From: Siderastrea siderea
Taxonomy: Eukaryota; Cnidaria; Anthozoa; Scleractinia; Rhizangiidae
Length of the DNA: 64,000 nucleotides
Direction: 5' to 3'
NCBI GenBank assembly: GCA_964030785.1
Contig: OZ034971.1
Span: forward strand, 16,437,400 to 16,501,399
Below are positions 25,601 to 39,129 of this stretch, piece after piece. The position numbers and the translations under genes were made by a program. The stretch's first letter is position 1, and each line of letters begins with the position of its first letter. The notes below the pieces were generated by a model. That model searched no databases and was not told the DNA's origin. It saw only the letters and a list, made by a program, of their open reading frames with translations.

Positions 25601-26825
25601 ATGACCCAACCGGGTCAAATGATCCAACCAGGTTAAATGAGCCAACCGGTTCAAATGGCCCAAACATATCAAATGACCCAACCAGTTCAAATGATCCAAC
25701 CAGGTTAAATGAGCCAACCGGTTCAAATGGCCCAACCAGATCAAATGTCCCAACCAGTTCAAGTGGCCCAACCATATTAAATGTCTGAACCGGTTAAAAT
25801 GGCCCAACATATCAAATGACCCAACCAGTTCAAAATTCCCTAATCAGTTCAAATCGCCCAGCCATATGAAATGACGCAACTGGTTCAAATAGACCAATCC
25901 TATCAAGTGAGCCAACTGGTTCAAATGACCCAACCATATCAAATTACCCAACCAGTTCAAATGGCCCAGCCATATCAAATATCTGAACCGGTTCGAATGG
26001 CCCAACCATATCAATTGACCCAACCATATCAAATCACCTAACCGGTTCAAATGGCCCAACCATATCAAATGAACCAACCAATTCAAATGGACCAACCATA
26101 TCAATTGACCAAACAGGTTCAAATGACCCAACCAGTTAAAATGGCCAAACCATATTAAATGACTCAACCTGTTCAAATGGCCCAACCATATTAAATGAAC
26201 CAACCGGCTCCAATAAGAGAATCATATCAAATAACCCAACCATATCAAATGAGGGAACCGGTTAAAATGGCCCAACCACATCAAGTGACCCAATCGGTTC
26301 AAATGACCCAAGCAGTTCAAATTGCCCAACGATATCAAATGAGCAACCCAGGTTAAATGGGCCAACCATATCAACTGACCCAACCGGTTCAAATTACCCA
26401 ATCAGTTCAAATTAACCCAGCTATATCAAATGACCGAACCAGTTCAAATGGACCAATATCAAGTGAGCCAACTGATTGAAATGGCCCAACCATATCAAAT
26501 GACCCAAGCGGTTGGGCCATTTGAACAATGGCCCAACCGTATCAAATGAGCAGACCGGTTTAATTGACCCAACCATATCAAATGAGCGAACCGGTCAAAT
26601 GACCTAACCAGTTTAAATGGCCCAACCATATCAAATGACTCAACTGGATCAAATGGCTCAACCATATCAAATGAGGCAACTGGCTCAAATAAGCCAATCA
26701 TATCGAATAAGCTAACCAGAGAAAATGACCCAACCATTTCAAATGACTCAACTATATCAAACGGGCCAACCGGTTGAATTGGCCCAACCATATCAAATGA
26801 CCCAACCGGTTCAAATGACTCAACG
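19622..26825. repeat. 18-bp satellite, long CAAATG-orientation array with higher-order units
   Basis: About 400 monomers. A distinctive off-pattern marker (ending CATAGAGTTAAAAAAATT and followed by a CAAGATCGG-type block) recurs near 21090, 22388, 24330 and 25498. A second marker (CCATAGCAAATGGCT) recurs near 20500, 21820, 23846 and 24945. Large blocks of roughly 1.2-1.9 kb have therefore been duplicated within the array. Open frames such as 19739-20509 are products of the 18-bp periodicity. Confidence 0.92.
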
Positions 26826-27908
26826 CGGAACTCAGCCCCAGATCAGCAGGTTTTGCCATTTTCGCAATGGGCGAACCACTTTTTAGCTCTTTTTTAGCAA
26901 AGTGCAGGAGTTTGTGCAAAACATTGTTTTCAGCCGAATGTCAGCACGTTTTTTCATTTTAGGCAATGGGCGCACCACTTTTTGCGATTTGCAGCAAAGT
27001 GCACTAGTTTCTGGAACACAGAGTTTTCAGCGCGATATTAGAAATTTTTCTCATATTCTACTTTTTAGCCTTTTTAGCCATTTTTAGCAAAGTGCTCCAG
27101 TTTGTACAAAACAGTCTTTATAGCCCGAGATTAGCACGTTTTCTTATTTTCGTAGTCGGCGCACCACTTTTTAACGACTTTAAGGAAAGTCAACGAGTTT
27201 TCAGCATTTTCAGCCGGAGATCAGCACGTATTGTCATTTTCGCACTGGGCGCACTACTTTTTAGCCATTTTTAGCAAACTGCACGAGTTTCTACAAAACA
27301 GTCTTTTCAGCCCGAGATCAGCACCTTTTGTCATTTTCGCACAGGGCGCACCACTTTTTAGTGATTTTCAGCAAAATGCACTGGTTTGTACAAAACAGCG
27401 TTTTTAGCCCTAGATCAGCACGTTTTTCATTTCTACACTGGGCGAACCACTTTTTAGCCATTCTTAGCAAAGTGCACGAGTTTGTGGAAAGGCGCGTTAA
27501 CAGCCCGAGATCAGCACGTTTTAGTGATTTTTAGCAAAGTGTACGAGTTTGTACAGAACAGAAGTTTTCTGCACAAGATCAGCACGTTTTGCCATTTTTG
27601 CACTTGGCACTCAACTTTCCAACGGTTTTCAGCAAAGTGCACGAGTTTGTACAGTCTTTACAGCCCGAAATCAGCACGTTTTGTCATTTTGGCACTGGGC
27701 GCACTAATATTTAGCGATTTTGAGGAAAGTGCCCGAGTTTGTGGAAGACAGCATTTTCAGCTTGAGATCAGCACGTTTTGTCAGTTTCGCAGCCAGCGCA
27801 CCACTGTTTAGCGATTCTTAGCAAAGTGCACCAGTTTGTACAAAACAGCGTTTTCAGCTCGAGATCAGCATGTTTTGTCATTATTGCACTGAGCACACCA
27901 CTTTTTAG
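26826..27908 (+). repeat. 97-bp satellite, GATCAGCACG orientation (macro-unit 2)
   Basis: About 11 monomers, monomer-by-monomer orthologous to 1207-2254 with scattered substitutions. It retains the segment before the inversion point that macro-unit 1 has lost. Confidence 0.93.
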
Positions 27909-30900
27909 CACAAAATCGTGCACTTTGCTGAGAGTAGCTAAAAAGTGGTGGGCCCAGTGCAAAAATGACAAAACGTGCTGATCTCGGGCTGAAAACGCTG
28001 TTTTGTACAAACTCGTGCACTTTCCTGAAAGTCGCTAAAAAGTGGTGGGCCGTTTGCGAAAATGGCAAAACGTGCCGATCTTAGGCTGAAAACGCTGTTT
28101 TATACAAACTCGTCCAGTTTGCTGTTTTGTACAAACTCGTGCAGTTTGCTAAAAATCGCTAAACGTAGTGCGCCCAGTCCAGAAATGACAAAACGTTCCG
28201 CTCTGCTACTGAAAGCCCTGATTTGCAGAAACTAGTGGACTTTGTTGAAAATCGCTAAAAACTGGTGCGCCCAGTGCGAAAATGACAAAACGTGCTGATC
28301 TCGGGCTGAAAACGCTGACTTGCAAAAAGTAGTGCACTTTGCTGAAAACGCTAAAAAGTGTTGTGCCCAGTGTGGACATAACAAAACTTGCTGATCTCGG
28401 ACTGAAAACTTCTGTTCTGTAGAAACTCGTGCACTTTGCTGAAAACCGCTAAAAGGTGGCGTCCCCAGTGCCTAAAATGGGAAAACGTGCTGATCTCGGG
28501 CTGAAAACGCTGTTTTGTGGAAACCAGTGCACTTTGCTGAAAACTGCTAAAAAGTGGTGCGACTTGTGAGAAAATGAGAAAACGTGCTGATCTCGCGCAG
28601 AAATCGCTATTTTGTACAAACTCCTACACTTTGCCGAAAATCACTACAAAAGTAGTGTGCCCATTGCCTAAGCTCAGAAAACGTGCTGATCTCGGGCTGA
28701 ATAGGTTATTTTGGACACACTCGTCCAATTTCGTGAAAATGGCTAAAAAGTGGTTCGCTTAATGCGGAAATGATAAAACGTGCTGATCTCGGGCTGAATT
28801 CGCTGTTTTGTACAAACTCGTGCACTTTGCTGTAAAGCGTTAAAAAGTGGTGTACCAAGTTCGAAAATGACAAAACGTGGTGATTTCGGGGTGAGTGCCC
28901 TGTTTTGTACCAAGTGGTTCAGTTTGCTGAAAAGGCTAAAAAGTGGTCCGCCGAGTGCGAAAGTAACAAAACGTGCTGATCTCGGGCTGAAAACTTCTGT
29001 TCTGTACTAATTCGTGCACTTTGCTGGAAACAGTTGAAAAATGGTGTGCCCCGTACGAAAATGACAAAACGTGGTGATTTCGGGCTGAATGCCCTGTTTT
29101 TTACAAAGTGGTTCAGTTTGCTGAAAAGGCTAAAAAGTGGTCCGCCGAGTGCGAAAGTAACAAAACGTGCTGATCTCGGGCTGAAAACTTCTGTTCTGCA
29201 CTAATTCGTGGCAAAACTCATGGGCTTTGCTGAAAATCGCTAAAAAGTGGTGGAACTAGTGAGGAATTGACAAAACGTGCTGATCTCGGGCTGAAAAGGC
29301 TATTTTGCACAGACTCGTGCACTTTCGTAAAAATGGCTAAAAAGTGGTTCGCCGAGTGCGGAAATGACAAAACGTGCTGATCTCCGGCTGAATTTCCTGT
29401 TTTGTAGAAACTCGTGCACTTTCCTGAAAAGCGTTAACAAGTGGTGTGTACCAAGTGCGAAAATGACAAAATGTGGTGATTTCGGGCGGAAAACTTCTGT
29501 TTTGTACAAACTCGTGCACTTTGCCGAAAACCGCTTAAAAGTGGTGTACCCCTTCCGAAAATGGGTGTGCTCAGTGGGAAAATGCCAAAATGTGCTGATC
29601 TCGGGCTGAAAACTTGTGTTCTTTACAAACTTGGCACTTTGCTGCAAACCGTTAAAAAGTGGTGTCCACGTGCGAAAATGACAAAACGTGCTGATCTCGC
29701 GCTGAAAACGCTGACTTGTACAAACTCGTACACTTTGCTAAAAATGACTAAAAAGTAGTGCGCCCATTAGCTAAAATGAGAAAAGGTGCTGATAGCGGGC
29801 TGAAAACACTTTTGCACAAACTCGTGCACTTTGCTAAAAATGGCTAAATTGTGGTTCGCCCAGTGCGGAAATCACAAAACGTGCTGATCTCGGGCTGAAA
29901 ACGCTGATTTGCAAAAAGTAGTGCACTTTGCTGAAAACCCTACAACGTGTTGTGCCCAGTGCGGATATAACAAAAGGTTTTGATCCCGGGCGGAAAACAC
30001 TGTTTTTCACAATCCCGTGCACTTTGCTGAAAACCGCTAAGAAGTGGTGTGCCCAGTGCTAAAATGACAAAACGTACTGATCTCGGAATGAAAACGCTGT
30101 TTTGTAAAAGCTCGTGCACCTTGCCTAAACCCGTTTAAGGGGGTGTACCCCTTGCGAAAATGACAAAAAGTGGCGCGTTCAGTGCGAAAATGACAATACG
30201 TGCATATCTCGTACTGAAAACGCTGTTTTGGAAAAACTCGTGAACTTTGTTGAAAATCGCTAAAAAGTGGTGCACCCAGTACAAAAAAGACAAAATTTGC
30301 TGATCTCGGGCTGGAAACGTCTGTTCTGTACAAACTCGTGCACTTTGCTAAAAACCGGTAAAAAGTAGTGTGCCCAGTGCCTAAATGAGAAAACGTCCTG
30401 ATCTCGGGCTCAAAGCGCTGCACAGACTCGTTCACTTTGGCTAACAAATGGTTCGCAAGTGCGGAAATGACAAAGCAGGCTGATCTCGGGCTGAATTCGC
30501 TGTTTTGTACAAACTCATCCAGTTTGCTAAGAACCGCTAAAAAGTGGTGTGCCCAGTGCCTAAATGAGAAAACGTCCTGATCTCGGGCTCAAAACGCTGT
30601 TTTTAACAGACTCGTTCACTTTGGCTAAAAAATGGTTCGCAAGTGCGGAAATGACAAAACAGGCTGATCTCGGGCTGTTTTGTACAAACTCATCCAGTTT
30701 GCTAAAAATGGGTAAAAAGTAGTGCACCCAGTGCGAAAATGACAAAACGTGCTGATCTAGGGCTGAAAACGCTGTTTTGCACAAACTTGTGCACTTTGCT
30801 GAAAATCCCTAAAAACTGGTTCGCCTAGTGCAAAAATGACAAGACGTGCTGATCTCGGACAGAAAAGGCTTTTTTGTACAAACTCGAGCACTTTCCTGTA

Positions 30901-31360
30901 AGTCGATAAAAAGTTGTGGGCCCAGTGCGAAAATGGCAAAACGTGAAGATCTCAGGCTGAAAACGCTGTTTTGCACAAACTGATGCACTTTGGTGAAAAT
31001 CCTTAAAAACTGGTTCGCCTAGTGCAAAAATGACAAGACGTGCTGATCTCGGGCAGAAAAGGCTTTTTTGTACAAACTCGAGCACTTTCCTGTAAGTCGC
31101 TAAAAAGTTGTGGGCCCAGTGCGAAAATGGCAAAACGTGAAGATCTCAGGCTAAAAACGCTGTTTTGGACAAACTCGTGCACTTTGCTGAAAATTGCTAC
31201 AAAGAGGTGCGCCCAGTGCGGAAATGAGAAAACGTGCTGATCTAGGGCAGAAAACGCTGTATTCCACAAACTCGGGCGCTTTGCTGACAATTGCTACAAA
31301 GTGGTGCACCCAGTGCGGAAATGACAATACGTGCTGATCTCGCGCTCAATTCGCTGCTGG
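27909..31360 (-). repeat. 97-bp satellite, inverted orientation (macro-unit 2)
   Basis: About 35 monomers. The spacing of GTGCTGATC landmarks is 97 bp (for example 27971 to 28068). It contains local two-monomer duplications, for example 28,880-29,060 repeated at about 29,070-29,200, and about 194 bp repeated near 30760-31130. It ends at the conserved junction CGCGCTCAATTCGCTGCTGG into the 18-bp satellite. Confidence 0.93.
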
Positions 31361-34130
31361 GTAATTTAAACCGTTTGGTTCATTTGATATGATTGGCTTA
31401 TTTGAGCCGGTTGGCTCATTTGATATGGTTGGGCCATTTGAACCGTTTCAGTCATTTGATATGGTTGGGCCATTTAAACTAGTTGGTTGGGTCATTTGAA
31501 CCTTTTGGGTCATTTGATATGGTTGTGTCATTTGATCTGGGTTGGCTTACTTGATATGATTGCCTTATTTAAGCCGGTAGGCTCATTTGACATGTTTAGG
31601 CCATTTGAACCGGTTGAGTCATTGGAACCGGTTCGGTCATTTAAACCGGTTCGCTTATTTGATATGGTTGGGTCAATAATACTGGTTTGGTCATTTGTTA
31701 TGGTTGGGCTATTTGAACCGGTTGGGTCATTTGATCTGGTTGGGTCATTTGATATGGTTTGGCCATTTGAATCAGTAGGCTCATTTGATATGGTTGGGCC
31801 ATTTAAACCTTTTGGGCCATTTGAACTGGTTGGGTCATTTGAACCGTTTGCGTCATTTGATATGGTTGGGTAATTTAAACCGGTTTGCTTATTTGATATG
31901 GTTTGGTCATTTGAACTGGTTGGGTAATTTGAACCGGTCGGGTCATTTGATATGGTTGGGCCTTTTGAACCAGTTGGCTCATTTGATATGGTTGGGTCAT
32001 TTTAGCCTGTCACCTTATTTGAACTGGTTCGGTCATTTGAACCCGGATGGCTAATCTGATATGGTTGGGCCATTTGAACCGGGTGGCTCAATTGATATGG
32101 TTAGGTCATTTGAAATAGTTGGGTCATTTGATCTGGTTAGCTTATTTGATATGATTGGCTTATTTGAACCGTTTGGCTCACTTGATATGGTTGGGCCACT
32201 TGAAATGGTTGGGTCATTTAAAGCTGTTGGGTCAGTTGCTATGGTTGGGTCATTTGAACTGGTTGGGTCATTTGATATGGTTGGGCCATTTGAGCTTGTT
32301 GGGTCATTTGATATGGTTGGGCCATTTGAACCGGTTGAGTCATTTCATATGGCTGGGCGATTTGATATGGTTGGGCCATTTGAACCGGTTGAGACATTTG
32401 ATATGGTTGGGCAATTTGAACCGCTCTGCTCATTTGATATGGTTGAGCAATTTGAACCAGTTGGCTCATTTGATATGATTGGGTCATTTGAACCTGTTGG
32501 CTCATTTGAACTGGTTCGGTCATTTGAACTGGTTTTCTCATCTGATATGGTTGAGCCATCTGAAATGGTTGGGTCATTTGATCTGGTTGGGTCATTTGAT
32601 ATGGTTGGGCCACTTAAACCAATTGCCTCATTTGTTATGGTTAGGTCATTTGAAATACTTGGGTCATTTGATCTGGTTAGCTTATTTGATATGATTGGCT
32701 TAATTGAATCGGTTGCCTCATTTGATATGGTTGGGCCATTTAAACCGGTTGAGTCATTTGATATGATTGGGCCATTTGACCTGTTTGAGTCATTTTAAGC
32801 TGCTGGGTCAGTTGATATGGCTGGGTCATTTGAACTGGTTGGGCCATTTGATATGGTTAGCTTATTTGATATGATTGGCTTTTCTGAGCCGGTTGGCTGA
32901 TTTGATATTGTTGGGCCATTTGAACCGGTTGAGTCATTTGGTATGGTTGGGCCATATGCACTGGTTGGGTCATTTGATATGGCTGGGTCAGTTAATATGG
33001 TTGGGCTATTTGAGCTGGTTGGGTCATTTGACATGGTTGGGCCATTTGAACTAGTTGGTTGATTTGAACTGGTTGGTCACTTAAACCTTTTGGGTCATTT
33101 AAATCGGTTCGCTCATTTGATATAGTTGGGTCAATTAAACTGGTTTTCTTATTGATATGGTTGGGCCATTTGAACCGGTTGGGTCATTTGATATGGTTGG
33201 GAAATTTGATCTGGTTAGGTCATTTGATATGGTTTGGCCATTTGAACCAGTTTTCTCATTTGATATGGTTGGGCCATTTAAATCGGTTGGGGCATTTGAC
33301 CTGGTTGGGTCATTTGAACCGGTTGGGTCATTTAAAATGGTTCGCTAATTTGATATGGTTGGGCCATTTAAACCGGCTGAGCCATTTGATTTGATTGGGC
33401 CATTTGAACCGGTTGGGTCATTTAAACCGGTTCGTTCATTTGATATGGTTGGGTCATTTGAACCGGTTGAGACAATTGATATGGTTGGGCCATTTGAACT
33501 GGTTTGGTCATTTGCACCAGTTGGATCATTTTATATCGTCGGGTCATTTGAACCTGTTGGGTCATTTGATGTGGTTGGGTTATTTGAACTGGTTGGCTCA
33601 TTTGAACCGGATGGGTCACTTGATTTGGTTGGGCCATTTGAACCGGTTTGCTCGTCTGATATGGTTGGGTGATTTTATATGGTTGGGTCATTTGATCTGG
33701 TTGGCTTATTTGATATGATTGGCCTTTTTGAGTCGGTTGGCTTGTTTTATATGGTTGGGCCATTTGAACCGGTTGATTCATTTGAACCGGTTGGCTCATT
33801 TGATCTGGTTGGGTAATTTGAACGAGTTGGGTCACTTGATATGGTTGGACCGGTTGAATCATTTGATCTGATTGGGTCATTTGAAACTGTTGGGTCATTT
33901 GATATGGGTGGGCCATGTGAACTGGTTGGGTCATTTGAACCGGTTGGCTCATTTGATCTGGTTTGGCCATTTGAACCGGTTGGTTCATTTGAACTGGTTG
34001 GGTAATTTGAACGAGTTGGGTCACTTGATATGGTTGGACCGGTTGAATCATTTGATCTGATTGGGTCATTTGAAACAGTTGGCGTCATTTGATCTCGTTG
34101 GGCCATTTGAACAGGATGGCTTAATTGAGT
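31361..34130. repeat. 18-bp satellite array, inverted
   Basis: About 154 monomers in the TTTGATATGG orientation, orthologous to 9623-12420. A segment of about 180 bp containing GGACCGGTTGAATCATTTG is duplicated near 33780-33900 and 33960-34070. Confidence 0.92.
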
Positions 34131-34419
34131 AATTTTGTATTGCATCTTTCAACAGCATGCAAACCCTGAATATAAACTCAAGCAGTTGTTGCATTTTTAA
34201 CCGCTGTCAAACCATATCAAAAAAAAATGTAAAGTTCAACAGGACTGCACAATCATGAATGCAACTTTTGAACTGGTTTCAGTATGTTGGCATTTGTGAA
34301 AATCACAATCAGTGGCTGGGTTTTGGAGTTCAGAGTTTGTTATATTTTGAACCTCATAAGCTTAGATGATCATTTTAATAGAAAATGTATTCAGTACCTA
34401 AATCATGATTCACTGTACT

Positions 34420-35143
34420 TCACGAAAAAAATCGTCTAATTAATTGAATGGTCACATACCCCCTTTCCTTTTCATGTATAACTTTAACTTTGTATTGCAC
34501 TGTTAAACACTGACTGTGAATTCTTTACGCTGGAATGAATGACACTTGTGAAAAATGTGAACACCATACTACCAGAGGCTGAGAATACCAGTGCTTCTCA
34601 GGGTGGCTCATGAACCAACCAACCTCAGCAAGAACAAATGTTAGCTTCCGTCTTTTGCCCTGGCCTAATGTTTAATGACCACATCGTTAGTTAGGAATCT
34701 CTGGACTCTTCCTGTTTTGTGCTCTCCATTAAGCCACTTGACCGAAACACTGCGGTTGCTGGAACATCTATATATGTTGCCATTGACTCGAACTCTGGAG
34801 AAACTGTCACAGAGTCTTTGAGCACTAACTACCTCACAATCTGGGAGCAAAGTCTTGTACATCTCAATCAGCTCAGACGTATCATCTTCATCTAATGCAA
34901 TTCTCTTGGTAGGTGGCAAAGGAACAACCATTACACTTTGTTTGTCACTTAATGTTAGGTCCTCTGTTGATGGATCCCCAGACACGAGATTTCCCCTGTC
35001 AAATGATTGTTCTGTACACAGCATCTCGCCTACAGTGTCACGCTGTGTACCCAAAAGCAGACTCTGAAATTCATTATGCTCATCTGGAAAATCCATGATG
35101 CGCAGCTCCTTGTCTCGAAGAAATCTTCGCATCAGCTTGACAC
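34420..35143 (-). pseudogene. Transposase exon 3, frameshifted
   Basis: Begins after a TTTTAG acceptor (complement of 35144-35145 and on). It is open for 155 codons to 34665, where a 2-bp insertion (CATTAGG in place of CAAGG) creates an early stop after NDVVIK. The ancestral stop lies at 34420-34422 on the complement. Content matches the other exon 3 copies: RRFLRDKELR, an acidic DEDDTSEL stretch, and SRVRVNGNIYRCSSN. Confidence 0.7.
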
Positions 35144-35527
35144 CTAAAAGAAATAACTCATATTATTTTATAAAACAAGACCACTGCAATGCGCCTTCCA
35201 ATATTCAAGTCCCTCTGAATAACACAGAAAAGAACATAAGGTTGATTTGGAAAGATGGTAATCATATTCTTGACACCAGCGCTGTTATTAAGTTTTGAGT
35301 CACATGTTGCATTGATGTAGGTGAAAAGGTAAAGCCTTCACAAGCCTAGAGGCTTCCAACTGCCAGAGCTTTACCTGGTTTCGTAGCCTGAAGCCACTGA
35401 GAGTATTACTACTCCCCCTTGATGAGTTGCTAGTCCGTTGCAAGGTTACCCTCCAGCATTATGTCACCGGTACCCATTTATACACCTAGGTGGAGAGAGA
35501 CAACATGGAGCATAGTTTGTTGTTTAA

Positions 35528-35970
35528 GGGCCTCTTCATATAGCCCGGTTAACTGAACTGGCTCGGTTACCGAGATCTCACCTCACTGCTATTTCCTTTG
35601 TAAAAGTTTTTATGTGTTCATATGAGAAGGCGGGCAGGCCCGGTTACCGAGATCTCCGTAACCGGGCTGGAAATTTTCCCATAAGAACAGGCCAGCCCGG
35701 TTACCAGGATGAAGATTTTTTTCAAGTACGCAAGTTACTGTCGAAGGAGGATGAAATTAGCATCATTCTGACTTGTCTTTTAGACTTTTTGATCAAAAAT
35801 GATTTCTGGAATCTGAATGAGTGAAGAAATAATAAAATTCACAATTGCAGGAAAGAAATTAATGAGTTAATATTTTTGTGCTTGCTATCACGTAAACAAT
35901 TTCATCTCGACGATAAAATTCATCCCGCCAACCAGGCCAGCCCGGGTACTGGGCTCATATGAAGAGGCCC
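35528..35970 (-). mobile_element. Harbinger-like MITE in transposase intron 2
   Basis: Inverted ends GGGCCTCTTCATAT and ATATGAAGAGGCCC, flanked by TAA at 35525-35527 and 35971-35973 (TTA on the element strand). It is orthologous to 13853-14293. Confidence 0.65.
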
Positions 35971-35986
35971 TAAGAAAACAGCACGA

Positions 35987-36063
35987 CGGCAGAGACCAGG
36001 CTTGAACCACTGACCTTCAGCTTGAAAGTCCGACATGATCACCACTAGACCACTGTGCCTCCG
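35987..36063 (-). repeat. tRNA-Glu(UUC)-like sequence, probable SINE head
   Basis: Minus-strand copy of the same tRNA-like segment, with A box, TTC anticodon position and B box in the expected order. It lies directly beside the MITE, as in the other arms. Confidence 0.58.
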
Positions 36064-36661
36064 CTGTTGCATTGATGTAAACACATGACTATGTGACTAA
36101 TATTTTCAGGTTGAACTAGTGAGCAGCACGTCTGGGAACTTATTCAGTTATAAAACTGTTTTTTTTTCTCCTAGGTGTTTGAATTTGTGCGACTAATGCA
36201 CACTTTATCTTGGAGTTTTACAATACAACTTTCGTGTAGTATGCCTCTATATATACCTAAAAACGGAGTACATTTTACATTGCACAAAAGACACACATAC
36301 AGATCTGCGTATAGGAACTACAAACCCCGCAGTTTTGTGTCTAGGAAACAGGTGGAACATTTTGCGAGGTATGACATTATTTTCAGGAGAAAATAAGACA
36401 GTTTTCACAACTTAAGACTAGTTCAACTTTAAACAAAGAGTAGGAAAGTGATCACAAAAAACACACAACTTGTTAGATGCCTGTTATGCTGGGGCTGCAT
36501 TACACTCTATCCCGGTATACAGAATCGATGAAATTAAAAGCACAAAATTTTGGTTTATCTATTGGTCATAAATTTCCAATATCAATCGATTAATAAATAT
36601 CGTAATAGATTGTGTACGCCAGGACTCAACACACTGCTACACATGTACGACAGCCACTTAC

Positions 36662-37428
36662 CAATGTTGTGATTGTTCTTGTGATATGATCCAAGGATAC
36701 CATTATATCTCTCAAAGGAGAAACACCAGAATGAGTAGACTGGTCCATAGTCTCTGATGCAATCCACAAGATGACAACTTAAGTGCACGTTTGGAGTGCA
36801 CGTCTCAGTACCATATAGTCTCTCAAAATGTTTACAAAACTCTATGATCTTTGATTCTGCCTCTGAACACTGTGCCATTCTTATGGACTGACAGCCTATC
36901 AAGCGACACGCAGTTACAAAACGCATCCATGCATCTTAATGTTCCCGAGGTAAAATTCCCTTTAATGCAAATGCTGAATAGTAACAAACCCAGTTCTTCC
37001 ACTTGTCTGCTGTAAATCCACTTAATCCTGTAGAAATCTTAGATGGGATCGTTCCAAGTTCTGGCAGTGGAATACCAGCATCAACTCTCCTCTGCAACAA
37101 GTCAAAATGTTTATCCTTGATCAATTCATTCTCCATCCAAACCTTCAAGGTTGTTTTGGCCAAACCAAGGAAAAGATATTGATTGGATCAATAATAACAA
37201 ATCGCACCGCATCATAATATGGCAACTGAAACAGGACTGAGAACTTTGGTGCAGTGTTGCGGACAACAGCGTTAACTTCTGTTTGGCACCGAGCAAAACG
37301 CACAGAGTCTGCATGCGTTCTGTGGGGCTTATTTGTTCTTTTTTGCCAGGTGTCTGTAGCAAAACCAGAGAAATCAAGTTTTGACCGAAAAGAGGTCCGT
37401 GGAAACGTCCTGAAGCACTTGTTACAAC
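36662..37428 (-). pseudogene. Transposase exon 2, broken
   Basis: Splice sites are conserved: acceptor complement of 37429-37430, and donor GTAAGT starting at the complement of 36661. The conserved DPMHNLFLG block is damaged by a small deletion near 37175 (reads DPINIF). A nonsense codon replaces Tyr in REHYDAWMRF near 36927. The DUF4218-like end (HLSCHLVDCIRDYGPVYSFW) is intact in ORF 36582-36926. Confidence 0.78.
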
Positions 37429-37964
37429 CTGAGAATTTAAACAATAATACTTATTCAGTCAGTTGTAAAAGTAAATTACATGTACCTTAATAGCGACTGT
37501 CAGTTGCATTCAAATACTGTCAGTTTTGCTACTCAAGAATTTCTTCAACCACTCCCACTATAACGGACTCTCACTTTTACGGACTTACGGACACTTGATT
37601 CGGTCCCAACGTCACATTTCCATTGGTTTAACTCTCTATATAGCAGACACCAAATGTCATCTTTGAAGAATTAAAGACATTTAAAAATAAATTTTCTGTC
37701 CTTTTTCTACACCCATGTCTTTTTGGCTGAATTTTCGCTTTTCTTTTGGCCATCAACTGAAATTTCTTCTTTCTTTTCTCTCAAGTCCCTGTTAACCATC
37801 CAAGGACATTTGGGACAGTCGCTCTGTAACTAAAATATTTTATGTACAGTTGACAATTAAGCTTACATGTAGTTTTTCTGGAAATGATAAGAGATTTCAA
37901 AATGTCACCTTTTCTTTTTAGTAAATATTATAGTGTGATATAATGATATTAACATTATAGGTAC

Positions 37965-39087
37965 CTTTTGCTGCTGAATGACCTGCAAATCCTCCACATT
38001 TCCTAGCAGCTGGCACATCACAGCATAATGCGAAGAGTGCGACCCAAACCTGAAACATGCCTCCTGGAAGAAGAGTGTCCGCAATGATAACACCATCCCA
38101 AAAGTCTATCAGTTCAACAACGAGAGGTTTCAGAAAGGAATTGATATCACCCTTTGGCTCTTTTCGACCTGGTATAATCCCCACTATAATGACATTTTCC
38201 GGTTTAAGCCTCTCCTCCCTTGGAAGATTCATCAGTACTAAATAAATTACTCCACAACTGTGATTAGTGTGTTTGTAGGGCTAAAACCAGTCGACATTGA
38301 GCATAACTCCAAGGTTTCCTGCTGTTGAGAAGAATGCATTTCCATCAGAATCTAAAAACTCTTTCCAAACTTTTCCGTCAAAAACATCAGCCATGGAATC
38401 TGCTGTTGGCTTTCTCTTTCTCCAATATTCACAATTTTTAAGAAATCCTGGTCTCGTTAGCAGTGACCTCAGTGAGTCTGGCAACTTCTTGAAACAGTAT
38501 AAATTCTTGGGATGGAGGAATAAGGATCCATTCTTTGATCGCATGTTCTTCATTAAGAATGCTCCACATTGCTTCCTTCTCCTTCTCTGAAAATGATTTT
38601 GGAATCGAACATGGCCACATTTCTTTGAAACAATCCGTCCGTTGCTTTTCCTTATCACACAGTCCTCAGTTTTGTATAATGTGCAGCACTTTGGACAAGC
38701 AACAAATTTCTCAAACTCATCTTGTCCAAGTCCAATGTAAGATTTGGCCAAATAAAGTGTCTGTGGTAAACTTCGTGCAAACTTAACTAGGACATCAACC
38801 TTAGCCACATTTCCAATCATTGTTAGAAAAAGTCGAAAAAACTGCAATAGCACAAGAATTCCATGATCAGAAACTTTATACAGTGTTTGCCAGAGGAACA
38901 GGAACAAAACAAGGACTCTTGACTCTGATGAGACTCCGTGTTTCTGATGACATGAGAATGAGTCTTGTTGCAAGCGAAAGTGAAAGTGATTAGGCCTTAT
39001 GCATGATTGCTCAAAATTCACCCCCAATAATTGCATACACCCAACAAGAACCCTGTGGCTACAAAGATGGGCCTGCGTACACCACAA
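37965..39087 (-). pseudogene. Transposase exon 1 (tnp2 N-terminal region) with one nonsense codon
   Basis: Minus-strand exon ending AAAAG before a GT donor (complement of 37963-37964). ORF 38281-39087 covers FLFLWQTLYKV, a Cys-rich CPKCCTLYKTEDC ... KKCGH segment and NVDWF, then stops at a TAG where the right arm has CAG (Gln). Beyond it the frame continues as PYKHTNHSCGVIYLVLMNLP ... IIVGIIPG ... CCDVPAARK. It keeps coding sequence upstream of the methionine used in the right arm. The true first exon and start are not certain. Confidence 0.78.
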
Positions 39088-39129
39088 GAAACTTAATTAT
39101 TCTCAATCTCTGGAACGTTTCCATTTTTG

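Noticed and set aside
27909..31360. Hammerhead-like CTGAT...GAAAA in the 97-bp monomer
   Set aside because: CTGATCT lacks the invariant GA of CTGANGA, and no helix II or stem I pairing is present around it.
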